Shown here: positions 1 to 6,811 of the stretch, in pieces
Numbering within the stretch: position 1 is the first letter of the stretch
Layout of the letters: the number at the start of each line of letters is the position of its first letter
From: an uncultured Prevotella sp.
GTDB taxonomy: Bacteria; Bacteroidota; Bacteroidia; Bacteroidales; Bacteroidaceae
Reading direction: 5' to 3'
Assembly: GCA_905198745.1 (NCBI GenBank)
Contig: CAJKDU010000040.1
Location: 1 to 21,283, forward strand
DNA length: 21,283 nucleotides
Notes under the pieces: model-generated
Database searches by the model: none
Seen by the model: only the letters and a program-made list of their open reading frames with translations
Told to the model about the DNA's origin: nothing
Translations under genes and position numbers: made by a program

Positions 1-1253
1 AGATTATGCCAGGTACAGAGGAATATCTCAACACCCACATGGTGTCTGCCTACCTCGGCACCGATCCTACGGCAGACTCTCTACATATCGGTCATCTGTG
101 TGGCATCATGATGCTGCGTCACTTGCAGCGTTGCGGCCATAAACCTTATTTGCTCGTTGGTGGCGCTACAGGCATGATTGGCGACCCCTCAGGCAAGAGT
201 CAGGAGCGCAATCTGCTTGATTCGGAGACTCTTTACCACAACCAGGAGGCTATCAAGAAGCAGGTTTCCAAGTTTCTCGATTTTGATGGAACAGAGCCCA
301 ACAAGGCAGAACTGGTCAATAACTATGACTGGATGAAGGACTTTACGTTCCTCGACTTTGCCCGCGTGGTGGGCAAGCATATCACCGTGAACTACATGAT
401 GGCCAAGGACAGTGTGCAGAAGCGACTCAACGGTGAGGCTCGTGATGGACTTTCGTTCACAGAGTTCACCTACCAGCTCCTCCAGGGCTATGACTTTCTC
501 TATCAGTATGAGCATTTTGGCGTGCGCCTGCAGTTGGGCGGCAACGATCAGTGGGGCAACATGACCACCGGTACGGAGCTTATTCGCCGCACCTTGGGCA
601 ACGAGGCTGAGGCTTTCTGCCTCACTTGTCCTCTCATTACAAAGGCGGACGGCAAGAAGTTTGGAAAGACGGAAAGTGGCAATATCTGGCTCGATCGCAA
701 CCGCACAACGCCTTATGCCTTCTATCAGTTCTGGCTCAACGTGAGCGACGAAGACGCCGAGAAATATATCAAGATATTCACCGACCTGGACAAGGAAACC
801 ATTGATGCCCTCGTGGAAGAGCACAAGCAGGATCCCGGAAGACGTGTACTCCAGAAGCGTCTGGCTGAAGAAGTGACCACGATGGTGCACTCTAAGGAAG
901 ACCTTGAAATGGCTATTGCTGCCAGCAATATCCTCTTTGGCAAGGCAACCAAGGAAAACTTGGCTCAGCTCGACGAGGCTACGCTCAACGATGTGTTTGC
1001 CAACGTGCCCCACTACGACCTCGACAAGAGCCTGCTCGGTGGCACTGCAGTAGACTTGTTCAATCAGGAAGGCATGGAGATATTCCCGAGCAAGAGCGAA
1101 ATGCGCAAGCTCGTCAAGGGCGGTGGTGTGTCGCTTAACAAGGAGAAACTTCAGGCTTTCGATCAGGTTGTCACGGCAGACGACCTGATTGACGGAAAGT
1201 ATCTGCTTGTGCAGAAGGGCAAGAAAAACTATTTCCTCATCACTGTGAAATAA
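1..1253 (+). CDS. tyrS: Tyrosyl-tRNA synthetase, 5' end cut off by window
   Basis: Class I aminoacyl-tRNA synthetase that attaches tyrosine to tRNA-Tyr in the cytoplasm. The reading frame is open to the left edge (codon at 3-5 before the first visible ATG at 6), and TyrS proteins normally have roughly 15 residues before the MPGT segment, so the true start lies outside the window. The class I HIGH signature is seen as HIGH at 84-95. The KMSKS-type loop appears as KFGKT at 657-671, within the ADGKKFGKTESG context typical of bacterial TyrS. A C-terminal S4-like RNA-binding segment (FPSKSEMRKLVKGGGVSLN) is present, followed by a normal end. About 415 residues are visible, consistent with a nearly full-length enzyme of about 430. 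The identification is firm; only the N-terminus is missing. Confidence 0.97.
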   Translation, partial: IMPGTEEYLNTHMVSAYLGTDPTADSLHIGHLCGIMMLRHLQRCGHKPYLLVGGATGMIGDPSGKSQERNLLDSETLYHNQEAIKKQVSKFLDFDGTEPNKAELVNNYDWMKDFTFLDFARVVGKHITVNYMMAKDSVQKRLNGEARDGLSFTEFTYQLLQGYDFLYQYEHFGVRLQLGGNDQWGNMTTGTELIRRTLGNEAEAFCLTCPLITKADGKKFGKTESGNIWLDRNRTTPYAFYQFWLNVSDEDAEKYIKIFTDLDKETIDALVEEHKQDPGRRVLQKRLAEEVTTMVHSKEDLEMAIAASNILFGKATKENLAQLDEATLNDVFANVPHYDLDKSLLGGTAVDLFNQEGMEIFPSKSEMRKLVKGGGVSLNKEKLQAFDQVVTADDLIDGKYLLVQKGKKNYFLITVK

Positions 1254-1269
1254 AAAAGATATGAAATAA

Positions 1270-1301
1270 TTTGGTAGTGGCACAAAAAACCACTACCTTT
1301 G
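1270..1301 (+). promoter_or_regulatory. Promoter of tRNA-Gln, overlapping a hairpin
   Basis: A Bacteroidetes-type promoter: TTTG at 1270-1273 and the -7 element TACCTTTG at 1294-1301, spaced by 20 bp. Transcription would begin close to the tRNA 5' end at 1311. The same bases form a perfect 8-bp inverted repeat, GGTAGTGG (1273-1280) and CCACTACC (1290-1297), with a 9-nt A-rich loop. The hairpin lies 20 nt after the tyrS stop, so it could also act as a weak tyrS terminator (only TTT follows). Dual use is inference. Confidence 0.7.
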
Positions 1302-1310
1302 CACCGCAAT

Positions 1311-1381
1311 TGTCCTATGGTGTAATGGTAGCACTACAGTTTTTGGTTCTGTCAGTGGTGGTTCGAATCCGCCTGGGACAA
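1311..1381 (+). tRNA. tRNA-Gln (anticodon TTG)
   Basis: Cloverleaf read by eye. The acceptor arms TGTCCTA and TGGGACA pair over 7 bp. The D-arm is GTGTAATGGTAGCAC. The anticodon stem ACAGT/TCTGT encloses the loop TTTTGGT with anticodon TTG, and the T·T pair at 31-39 is also seen in E. coli tRNA-Gln. The T-arm carries GGTTCGAATCC, followed by discriminator A at 1381. CCA is not encoded and would be added after transcription. The identity rests on the TTG anticodon, which reads CAA and, by wobble, CAG. Confidence 0.95.
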
Positions 1382-1430
1382 CGCAAAAAATCCGCAAATT
1401 CTTCTTTGTCAAGAGTTGCGGATTTTTGCG
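1382..1430 (+). terminator. Rho-independent terminator after tRNA-Gln
   Basis: A long inverted repeat begins right after the tRNA: CGCAAAAAATCCGCAA (1382-1397) pairs with TTGCGGATTTTTGCG (1415-1429) with a single A bulge. The T-run in the 3' arm and the following TTTA fit an intrinsic terminator. It leaves tRNA-Gln as a single-gene transcript. Confidence 0.85.
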
Positions 1431-1584
1431 TTTATGCTTGTGGATCGTCAAGTCAGGGTTCGCTTATGCCACATTTCATAAGCCGAAGCAATGTTCCTGT
1501 TCCTTGTCTGTGAAGAACTGTAAAATGGCGGTGCTCTTGTCGAAAAAAATAACAACAATAGAGTTTAGAAGATAGTCGAAATGG

Positions 1585-1626
1585 CTTCCAAGCATTTCCT
1601 GTGATAGAAAACGAAATGCTTGGAAG
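1585..1626. repeat. Perfect 13-bp inverted repeat
   Basis: CTTCCAAGCATTT (1585-1597) and AAATGCTTGGAAG (1614-1626) are exact reverse complements around a 16-nt loop. There is no T-run on either side, so it is not a standard terminator. It may be a structured RNA, a protein-binding dyad or the remains of a mobile element; nothing here decides. Confidence 0.8.
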
Positions 1627-1683
1627 TGTAGAAAAGGGTCCTTCTTGATGTCTTCACGTTTGTGGAGATGTCGAAATATGATT

Positions 1684-1727
1684 GTTAGCGTTTCGTTAGT
1701 GTGCCGTTAGCGTTGTGTTAGTGTAGC
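1684..1727 (+). repeat. 11-bp direct repeat, four units (22-bp superperiod)
   Basis: Four head-to-tail units begin GTTAG: GTTAGCGTTTC, GTTAGTGTGCC, GTTAGCGTTGT, GTTAGTGTAGC. Units 1 and 3 resemble each other (GTTAGCGTT), as do 2 and 4 (GTTAGTGT), giving a 22-bp superperiod with 18 of 22 identities. Eleven bp is about one helical turn, so all units face one side of the DNA. Confidence 0.8.
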
Positions 1728-2146
1728 ATTATTGTCTCGAAGATGAGCGGGTTTGGAGGTGGTGTTTCTGCTTCTTTTAACCAACAAGTTTCCTGTGTTT
1801 CCCGATTCTGCATGATACTACATTACACCAGTGGCAATTGTTGTCTTCAAAAACTTGCGCTTATGACAATGCAAATGTGCCTGCGGAATAACGGTGTGTG
1901 TGGTCGGAGAAATGCTTGGAGGGAAAACGACAAGTATGAAGAGTGTGCTGTACAATATACCTCCAGGAATGGCTTTGTCTAAATATGTGCGCTTACAGTA
2001 AGGGCTTGTATCCTGCCATTTTCTGAGGTTTTGCAGTTGAAGTCTATGAGGCGGACATTCTTGTCGTTACAAAGAAAAAGGTTGGGAGAAAGACTTCGGA
2101 AGCTCGAACCAAACCGGAAGTGCAACTAATTTTTAGCGGGTTTTAT

Positions 2147-2261
2147 TTTGTTCTTCACCCGAATTGCACTATCTTTGCATAAGATAGGCTGCACTCAGCA
2201 ATCCGAAAACACGTTTTCATTGCGCTCGTTTGCACTATCTTTGCATAAGATAGGTTGCGCT
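2147..2261 (+). promoter_or_regulatory. Duplicated promoter/operator before kduI
   Basis: A 32-bp sequence occurs twice, at 2164-2195 and 2230-2261, with two mismatches and a 66-bp period. Each copy contains the -7 element TATCTTTG (2170-2177, 2236-2243) inside the dyad CTATCTT-TGCAT-AAGATAG. Copy 1 has a good upstream TTTG at 2147-2150 (19-bp spacer); copy 2 lacks a clear one. Copy 2 is 45 bp before the chosen kduI ATG. AGTGCAA at 2119-2125 is the reverse complement of the TTGCACT that opens each copy. This may be tandem promoters, or one promoter with a downstream operator that places a repressor on both sites. Confidence 0.65.
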
Positions 2262-2305
2262 TGGCAATTGTGCAGCCCGAAACCAATGAAAAGCTTAATC
2301 ACGAC

Positions 2306-3151
2306 ATGAAAACGAACTATGAACTGCGCTATGCCGCACATCCCGACGACGCAAAAAGCTACGACACGACACGCCTGCGCCGCGATTTCCTCATCGAAAA
2401 CCTCTTTGCCGATAATGAGGTGAATATGGTCTATTCCATGTACGACCGCATGATAGTGGGCGGAGCCAAGCCGGTGGGTGAGACGCTGCTTCTTGAAGCC
2501 ATTGATCTGCTCAAGGCCCCCCATTTCACCACACGACGTGAACTTGGCATTTTCAATGTGGGTGAAGGAGAAGCCGTTGTCAAGGTTGGCGACGAGGTGT
2601 TTGAACTGGGCTACAAGGACGCACTCTATATCGGAAGTGGAGACCGTGACGTGACTTTTGCTTCGAAAGAAGCCGGACGTCCTGCCAAACTCTATTTCAA
2701 CAGCACGACAGCGCATACTTCCTATCCCTGCCGCAAGATTTCCAAGAAAGACGCTGTGAGCGTCCACATGGGCTCACTAGAGATGAGCAACGAACGTACT
2801 ATCAACAAAATGCTCGTCAACCAGGTGCTTCCCACATGTCAACTGCAGATGGGCATGACCGAACTGGCCACAGGCAGCGTGTGGAACACGATGCCTGCCC
2901 ACACCCATAGTCGCCGAATGGAGGCCTATTTCTATTTTGAAGTTCCCGAAGACCAGGCCGTGTGCCACTTCATGGGGCAGCCGCAGGAAACAAGGCATAT
3001 CTGGATGAAGGGTGACGAGGCTGTGCTTTCTCCCGAATGGAGCATACACAGCGCAGCTGCTACCCACAACTATACTTTTATTTGGGGAATGGGCGGCGAA
3101 AACCTTGACTATGGCGATCAGGATTTCTATGCCATTACCGACTTGAAATAA
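2306..3151 (+). CDS. kduI: 5-keto-4-deoxyuronate isomerase
   Basis: Interconverts 5-keto-4-deoxyuronate (DKI) and 2,5-diketo-3-deoxygluconate (DKII), in the route from unsaturated uronates released by polysaccharide lyases (pectin, some glycosaminoglycans) to 2-keto-3-deoxygluconate. It is a cytoplasmic cupin-fold enzyme. From the ATG at 2306 the protein is 281 aa, the normal family size. An in-frame TTG at 2255 would add 17 unlikely residues and sits inside the promoter repeat, so I reject it. Likely zinc ligands are visible: His199 and His201 (PAHTHSRR), Glu206 and His248 (EWSIHS), matching the H-H-E-H set of E. coli KduI with an offset of three. The phrase DRMIVGGAKP is also family-typical. 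kduD follows 30 nt after the stop, indicating one operon. Confidence 0.95.
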   Translation: MKTNYELRYAAHPDDAKSYDTTRLRRDFLIENLFADNEVNMVYSMYDRMIVGGAKPVGETLLLEAIDLLKAPHFTTRRELGIFNVGEGEAVVKVGDEVFELGYKDALYIGSGDRDVTFASKEAGRPAKLYFNSTTAHTSYPCRKISKKDAVSVHMGSLEMSNERTINKMLVNQVLPTCQLQMGMTELATGSVWNTMPAHTHSRRMEAYFYFEVPEDQAVCHFMGQPQETRHIWMKGDEAVLSPEWSIHSAAATHNYTFIWGMGGENLDYGDQDFYAITDLK

Positions 3152-3181
3152 TTGTTGAATAACCCATTAAAACTATTGAAT

Positions 3182-3985
3182 ATGGATACATTTTCTAAGA
3201 ATTTTTCCCTTGAGGGCAAGGTCGCTCTCGTGACGGGAGCAGCCTACGGCATTGGTTTCGCCATCGCTGAGGCTTATGCCAAGGCAGGTGCCAAAATTGC
3301 TTTCAACTGCCGTTCTCAGCATCACCTCGACCAGGCTCTTGCTGACTACAAGGCTAAGGGCATTGAAGCCAAGGGCTACATTGCCGACGTGACCAAGGAA
3401 GACGAGGTGAAGGCCATGGTGGCTGACATAGAGAAAGAACTCGGTGTCATCGACATCCTCGTGAACAATGCCGGCATCATCAAGCGCATCCCCATGACGG
3501 AGATGAGCGTGGAAGATTTCCGTCAGGTGGTGGACATTGACCTCAATGCACCGTTCATCGTGTCCAAGGCCGTCATTCCCGGCATGATCAAGAAGGGACA
3601 CGGCAAGATTATCAACATCTGCTCCATGATGAGCGAGTTGGGACGCGAAACCGTATCGGCATACGCTGCAGCCAAGGGTGGCTTGAAAATGCTCACCCGC
3701 AACATCTGTTCCGAGTTCGGTGAGCACAACATTCAGTGCAACGGCATAGGCCCTGGCTACATCGCCACACCTCAGACCGCTCCTTTACGCGAAATCCAGC
3801 CAGACGGCAGTCGCCATCCGTTCGACAAGTTCATCATCTCTAAGACTCCAGCAGCCCGTTGGGGCACACCCGAGGACTTGATGGGTCCTGCCGTGTTCCT
3901 GGCTTCCGACGCTTCAGATTTCGTCAACGGCCATGTGCTCTACGTGGACGGAGGCATCCTAGCCTATATCGGTAAGCAGCCCTGA
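3182..3985 (+). CDS. kduD: 2-dehydro-3-deoxy-D-gluconate 5-dehydrogenase
   Basis: Short-chain dehydrogenase that reduces DKII, the KduI product, to 2-keto-3-deoxygluconate with NAD(P)H. The chosen ATG at 3182 gives 267 aa and starts just before the usual NFSLEGKVALVTG segment; a TTG at 3152 abutting the kduI stop is less likely. SDR hallmarks are visible: TGAAYGIG nucleotide-binding loop (18-25), NNAG (95-98), and the catalytic set Ser148, Tyr161, Lys165 (YAAAK). The C-terminal VNGHVLYVDGG segment is normal. Its position right behind kduI supports KduD over other SDRs. No lyase, transporter, KDG kinase or aldolase gene is adjacent, so the rest of the pathway must be encoded elsewhere. Confidence 0.93.
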   Translation: MDTFSKNFSLEGKVALVTGAAYGIGFAIAEAYAKAGAKIAFNCRSQHHLDQALADYKAKGIEAKGYIADVTKEDEVKAMVADIEKELGVIDILVNNAGIIKRIPMTEMSVEDFRQVVDIDLNAPFIVSKAVIPGMIKKGHGKIINICSMMSELGRETVSAYAAAKGGLKMLTRNICSEFGEHNIQCNGIGPGYIATPQTAPLREIQPDGSRHPFDKFIISKTPAARWGTPEDLMGPAVFLASDASDFVNGHVLYVDGGILAYIGKQP

Positions 3986-4016
3986 TGGAACCAGTGAAAT
4001 AGAAGTACAATAGGTA

Positions 4017-4090
4017 AATGCTGCCACCAGCCTTGTTCTCAGACGGTGAAACTCCGCTCTGCCCATGCGCTGTGTGGCAGCATTCTTTTT
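4017..4090 (+). terminator. Terminator of kduI-kduD operon
   Basis: AATGCTGCCAC (4017-4027) pairs perfectly with GTGGCAGCATT (4074-4084), an 11-bp stem followed by CTTTTT. The 46-nt loop is unusually long for an intrinsic terminator and probably folds further. It starts 31 nt after the kduD stop. Confidence 0.7.
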
Positions 4091-4121
4091 GTGGATGCAC
4101 AGGTGCAAGGGGCATTAAAAC

Positions 4122-4150
4122 AAAAAAGGAAATGCACGGAGCATTTCCTT
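4122..4150 (-). terminator. Rho-independent terminator of the HU gene
   Basis: Inverted repeat AAGGAAATGC (4126-4135) / GCATTTCCTT (4141-4150) with a 5-nt loop. Read on the minus strand the hairpin is followed by T6 (complement of 4122-4127). It lies 35 nt beyond the HU stop codon, in a convergent arrangement with kduD. Confidence 0.88.
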
Positions 4151-4185
4151 CTTATTCTTTTTCTTACTGAAAAATACTTACAAGT

Positions 4186-4461
4186 TTACTTGTTTACAGC
4201 GTTGTCGAGTTCTGCGCCAACCTTGAACTTCACGCAGTTCTTAGCCTTGATAGTGATTTTTTCCTTGGTGCTTGGGTTGATGCCCTCGCGCTCAGGACGC
4301 TGGTTTACGCTGAAAGTACCGAAGCCGATGAGCTGAATTTTGTCACCTGCGATGAGGGCCTCAGAGATTGCTTGAGTAGTAGCTTCAAGTGCTGCTTTAG
4401 CCTGAGCCTTGGTCAGTTCAGCAGAAGCTGCGATCTTTTCGATTAATTCTGTCTTGTTCAT
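4186..4461 (-). CDS. HU-family histone-like DNA-binding protein
   Basis: Small nucleoid protein that binds and bends DNA as a dimer. The start is the ATG at 4459-4461, giving 91 aa beginning MNKTELIEKIAASAELTK, the standard HU N-terminus; the open frame extends 27 codons upstream but that part covers the leader and promoter. The family core GFGTFSVNQRPEREGINPST is complete, including the Pro in the beta-arm tip region (GINPST) that intercalates DNA in HU/IHF proteins, and it ends in the usual IKAKNCVKFKVGAELDNAVN. It has its own promoter and terminator, so it is a single-gene unit. Which paralogue (hupA- or hupB-like) cannot be told. Confidence 0.95.
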   Translation of the reverse strand: MNKTELIEKIAASAELTKAQAKAALEATTQAISEALIAGDKIQLIGFGTFSVNQRPEREGINPSTKEKITIKAKNCVKFKVGAELDNAVNK

Positions 4462-4512
4462 AATTTTGATTTTATAATTGAATAAATAATAAGCCTTTTC
4501 GGATTCTGTCCG

Positions 4513-4543
4513 CAAATATAGGAGAATAGTTTTACAAATCAAA
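4513..4543 (-). promoter_or_regulatory. Promoter of the HU gene
   Basis: On the minus strand, TTTG (complement of 4540-4543) and TATATTTG (complement of 4513-4520) are separated by exactly 19 bp, an excellent Bacteroidetes promoter. The expected start near 4506 leaves a leader of roughly 45 nt. Confidence 0.82.
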
Positions 4544-4601
4544 CAAAAAATAAAAAAAAGTGAAGAATTTAATGAAAAAAGTGCTCTCGCAAGGCTTTTT
4601 A

Positions 4602-4632
4602 TGTGCTATGAGGGGATTTTTTCGTAATTTTG
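4602..4632 (+). promoter_or_regulatory. Probable promoter of the rhomboid gene
   Basis: TAATTTTG at 4625-4632 matches TAnnTTTG; 19 bp upstream lies only TGTG, a poor -33 box. The distance from the -7 element to the ATG at 4667 is 34 bp, reasonable for a short leader. Confidence 0.55.
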
Positions 4633-4666
4633 CGTCCTATAACGACAAAAGAAAAGGATTATTGAT

Positions 4667-5587
4667 ATGCGCAGCTTACCAACGATAACAAAGAACCTCT
4701 TAATCATCAACGTGTTGGCCTTCCTTGCCTACTACGTTTTTCATTCAAGAGGGATAGACCTGAACAATATGTTCGGGCTTCACTTCTTCCTGGCGAGTGA
4801 TTTCCACTTCTACCAGCTGTTTACCTACATGTTCATGCACGGAGGGTGGTCGCACTTGTTCTTCAACATGTTTGCGTTGTGGATGTTCGGTTGTGTAGTT
4901 GAGAACACATGGGGGGCCAAGAAGTTCCTTTTTTATTACATCGTGTGCGGCGTAGGCGCCGGACTGATGCAGGAAGGTGCCCAGTTCATCAACTATGCCA
5001 TGGAGGGAATGGCGGCCTACAACAATGTCCATACGGCAGACGGACTTTACATGCCCATGGCGCAATTTCTCAACTCCTGGACTACCGTGGGAGCATCGGG
5101 TGCCATCTATGCCATTCTGCTTGCTTTCGGCATGCTCTATCCAGAGGAGCGCATCTTCATTATCCCTATACCATTCCCCATTAAGGCCAAGTGGTTCGTG
5201 CTGTTTTACGTGGCGGTGGAACTCTTTTCCGCCATGTCCACAAGCAATGATGGCGTGGCACATTGTGCCCATCTGGGCGGCATGCTCTTCGGCTACCTCC
5301 TTATTAAGTACTGGCGTAACCATCCGCAGGTGAGTTCGTTTGAAGACTGGAACCGTCGCAGCAGTGCTTTCAGTAGGTTTAAAGACGCTTTAGGCAAGCG
5401 CAATCGCGAGAATTTTACGTTCCATCGCAACGATAAATTCAAGGGCTATAACCACGCAACTGACGATGACGAGAAGGAAGTTGTGAAGCAGGCTGAGATA
5501 GACCGCATTCTTGACAAAATTCGCAAAAGCGGCTACGACAGCCTTACCACGGAAGAAAAGCAAAAACTCTTTGACTCTTCCAAGTGA
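4667..5587 (+). CDS. Rhomboid-family intramembrane serine protease
   Basis: Polytopic inner-membrane protein, 306 aa, that would cleave transmembrane substrates within the bilayer. Rhomboid signatures are complete: HGGWSHLFFNMFALWMFG (from residue 58), the catalytic serine Ser144 in GASGAIYA, and the catalytic histidine His202 in AHLGGMLFGY. Hydrophobic segments cover roughly residues 9-25, 49-75, 86-105, 140-156, 175-190 and 200-215. A hydrophilic C-terminal tail of about 90 residues, rich in charged residues, follows the membrane domain and is predicted cytoplasmic. A loop of about 35 residues (105-140) between membrane segments is longer than in minimal rhomboids. The next gene starts 22 nt after the stop, suggesting co-transcription. 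The substrate is unknown. Confidence 0.92.
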   Translation: MRSLPTITKNLLIINVLAFLAYYVFHSRGIDLNNMFGLHFFLASDFHFYQLFTYMFMHGGWSHLFFNMFALWMFGCVVENTWGAKKFLFYYIVCGVGAGLMQEGAQFINYAMEGMAAYNNVHTADGLYMPMAQFLNSWTTVGASGAIYAILLAFGMLYPEERIFIIPIPFPIKAKWFVLFYVAVELFSAMSTSNDGVAHCAHLGGMLFGYLLIKYWRNHPQVSSFEDWNRRSSAFSRFKDALGKRNRENFTFHRNDKFKGYNHATDDDEKEVVKQAEIDRILDKIRKSGYDSLTTEEKQKLFDSSK

Positions 5588-5609
5588 CAGGAAAGGTGAC
5601 GAATAGGCT

Positions 5610-6698
5610 ATGCTTGGAGGATTCAAAAACTTTACCCTACAGATGGTGGCAGGAGCCAATGTGGCAACTGTCACCATGTTGCTCTTGACTGGTTTTGCCG
5701 ACTACGTGAATCCTGTGGAACATCCCGTGTTGGCACAGGCAGGGTTGGCATTCCCCATTTTCTTGTTGCTCAATACCGGCTTCTTTGTATTCTGGCTTTT
5801 GTTCGGCTTGCGCCAGGTCCTTATTCCTATAGCCGGCTTCCTGTTGTGTTGTGTCCCTATTCGCACTTACTTCCCCCTCAACGTTCCTCACAGTGCACCT
5901 GCCGCCGCTATCAAGGTTCTGTCCTACAACGTACTCGGTTTTAATCCCATTGAAGGTTCCCAGCCAGGCAGTAACGCAATCATGGACTATATAGCCAAGA
6001 GCGGTGCTGATATCGTCTGTGTGCAAGAGGCCAATCTTTGGGGCGACCATCAAACCTATTCCGACAGCGTTCTCGCTCCCATCTATGCCTATTGCGACAC
6101 CATGCTCGTGCCGAATGGCGACTGCATCGGTATCTACTCCAAGTTCCCGATTGTAGGCAAGGAACGCATCAACTATGACTCCAAGACGAATCTTAGCGGT
6201 GCTTATCGGCTCAAAATAGAAGGCGACACAGTCATTGTCGTCAACAACCATTTTGAGAGCAACGGACTTACTCACGATGAGAAGGAAAACTTCAAGGAGA
6301 TGGTGAAGGGCGAAATGAACGGGAAGCAGATGAAAGTCGAGTCGAAGCGACTCATTGACAAACTCGCGGAAACCAGTAAGCGCAGGGCTCCTGAAGCCGA
6401 TGCGGTGGCACGCTATATAGCTCGCCATGAGGGAGAAAGCATTATCCTGTGTGGCGATTTCAACGACAACCCCATTAGCTATACCCGGCGAGTGATAGTC
6501 GACAAATTGACCGACTGCTATGTGGCCACAGCCAACGGGCCGGGCATCTCCTATCATCTGAGCGGATTCTATGTGCGAATAGACAACATCATGTGCACGC
6601 CCGACTGGAAACCCTATGGCTGCACAGTGGACAGCAAGGTGAAAAGTTCAGACCATTATCCTATATATTGCTGGCTGCAAAAGCAGCGAAAACATTGA
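5610..6698 (+). CDS. Membrane-anchored endonuclease/exonuclease/phosphatase-family protein
   Basis: A 362-aa protein with two parts. Residues 1-90 hold about three hydrophobic helices (about 12-30, 45-66, 68-85). Residues 100-360 form an EEP (DNase I/AP-endonuclease-like) domain that cuts phosphodiester or phosphomonoester bonds in a metal-dependent way. Catalytic and metal-binding motifs are all visible: SYNVLG (Asn107), CVQEAN (Glu140), NNHFES (His214), GDFNDNP (Asp283, Asn285), RIDNIM (Asp325) and the terminal SDHYP (Asp348, His349). The anchor suggests the domain faces the periplasm, although topology is inferred. Nucleic acid, phospholipid or inositol-phosphate substrates are all possible for this superfamily. 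Transcription is probably shared with the rhomboid gene. Confidence 0.9.
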   Translation: MLGGFKNFTLQMVAGANVATVTMLLLTGFADYVNPVEHPVLAQAGLAFPIFLLLNTGFFVFWLLFGLRQVLIPIAGFLLCCVPIRTYFPLNVPHSAPAAAIKVLSYNVLGFNPIEGSQPGSNAIMDYIAKSGADIVCVQEANLWGDHQTYSDSVLAPIYAYCDTMLVPNGDCIGIYSKFPIVGKERINYDSKTNLSGAYRLKIEGDTVIVVNNHFESNGLTHDEKENFKEMVKGEMNGKQMKVESKRLIDKLAETSKRRAPEADAVARYIARHEGESIILCGDFNDNPISYTRRVIVDKLTDCYVATANGPGISYHLSGFYVRIDNIMCTPDWKPYGCTVDSKVKSSDHYPIYCWLQKQRKH

Positions 6699-6747
6699 TT
6701 TTTATATAATATAGCGGTATAAATTTTTCAAAGTGTGAAAAAATAAC

Positions 6748-6755
6748 TATCTTTG
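6748..6755 (+). promoter_or_regulatory. Promoter (-7 element) of secDF
   Basis: TATCTTTG at 6748-6755 is a consensus -7 box. The region 19 bp upstream is a T-run (6724-6728) rather than a clear TTTG. The expected leader is about 50 nt before the ATG at 6812. Confidence 0.65.
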
Positions 6756-6811
6756 CACACTATTAGCAACGTTTTATAAACGAAACAATAATTAATAACA
6801 TAACAAACAAA

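Larger units (their letters stand above)
1431..2146. other. Non-coding interval, about 720 bp
   Basis: No convincing gene. The only plus-strand frame of note (79 codons at 1743-1982) has a cysteine-rich, low-similarity composition without a promoter or any recognisable domain. The interval does hold a perfect 13-bp inverted repeat (1585-1626) and a fourfold 11-bp direct repeat (1684-1727), listed separately. I see no copy of the tRNA-Gln 3' end here, so nothing suggests integration at the tRNA. Confidence 0.6.

Noticed and set aside
189..1283. 364-codon minus-strand frame opposite tyrS
   Set aside because: Fully antisense to tyrS; no domain, promoter or family resemblance.
1311..1430. Integration site at tRNA-Gln
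   Set aside because: No duplicate of the tRNA 3' end, no integrase and no mobile cargo follow; the downstream palindrome is the tRNA terminator.
1743..1982. 79-codon plus-strand frame in the gene-free interval
   Set aside because: Cysteine-rich, no recognisable motif, no promoter at a suitable distance; likely chance.
2255..2305. Upstream TTG start for kduI adding 17 residues
   Set aside because: It lies within the second promoter repeat and the extra residues have no counterpart in the family; ATG at 2306 gives the standard N-terminus.
3152..3181. Upstream TTG start for kduD directly after the kduI stop
   Set aside because: The added residues (LNNPLKLLN) are not family-like, and ATG at 3182 sits at the expected place.
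5637..6557. 306-codon minus-strand frame opposite the EEP gene
   Set aside because: The plus-strand frame carries every catalytic EEP motif; the minus frame shows none.
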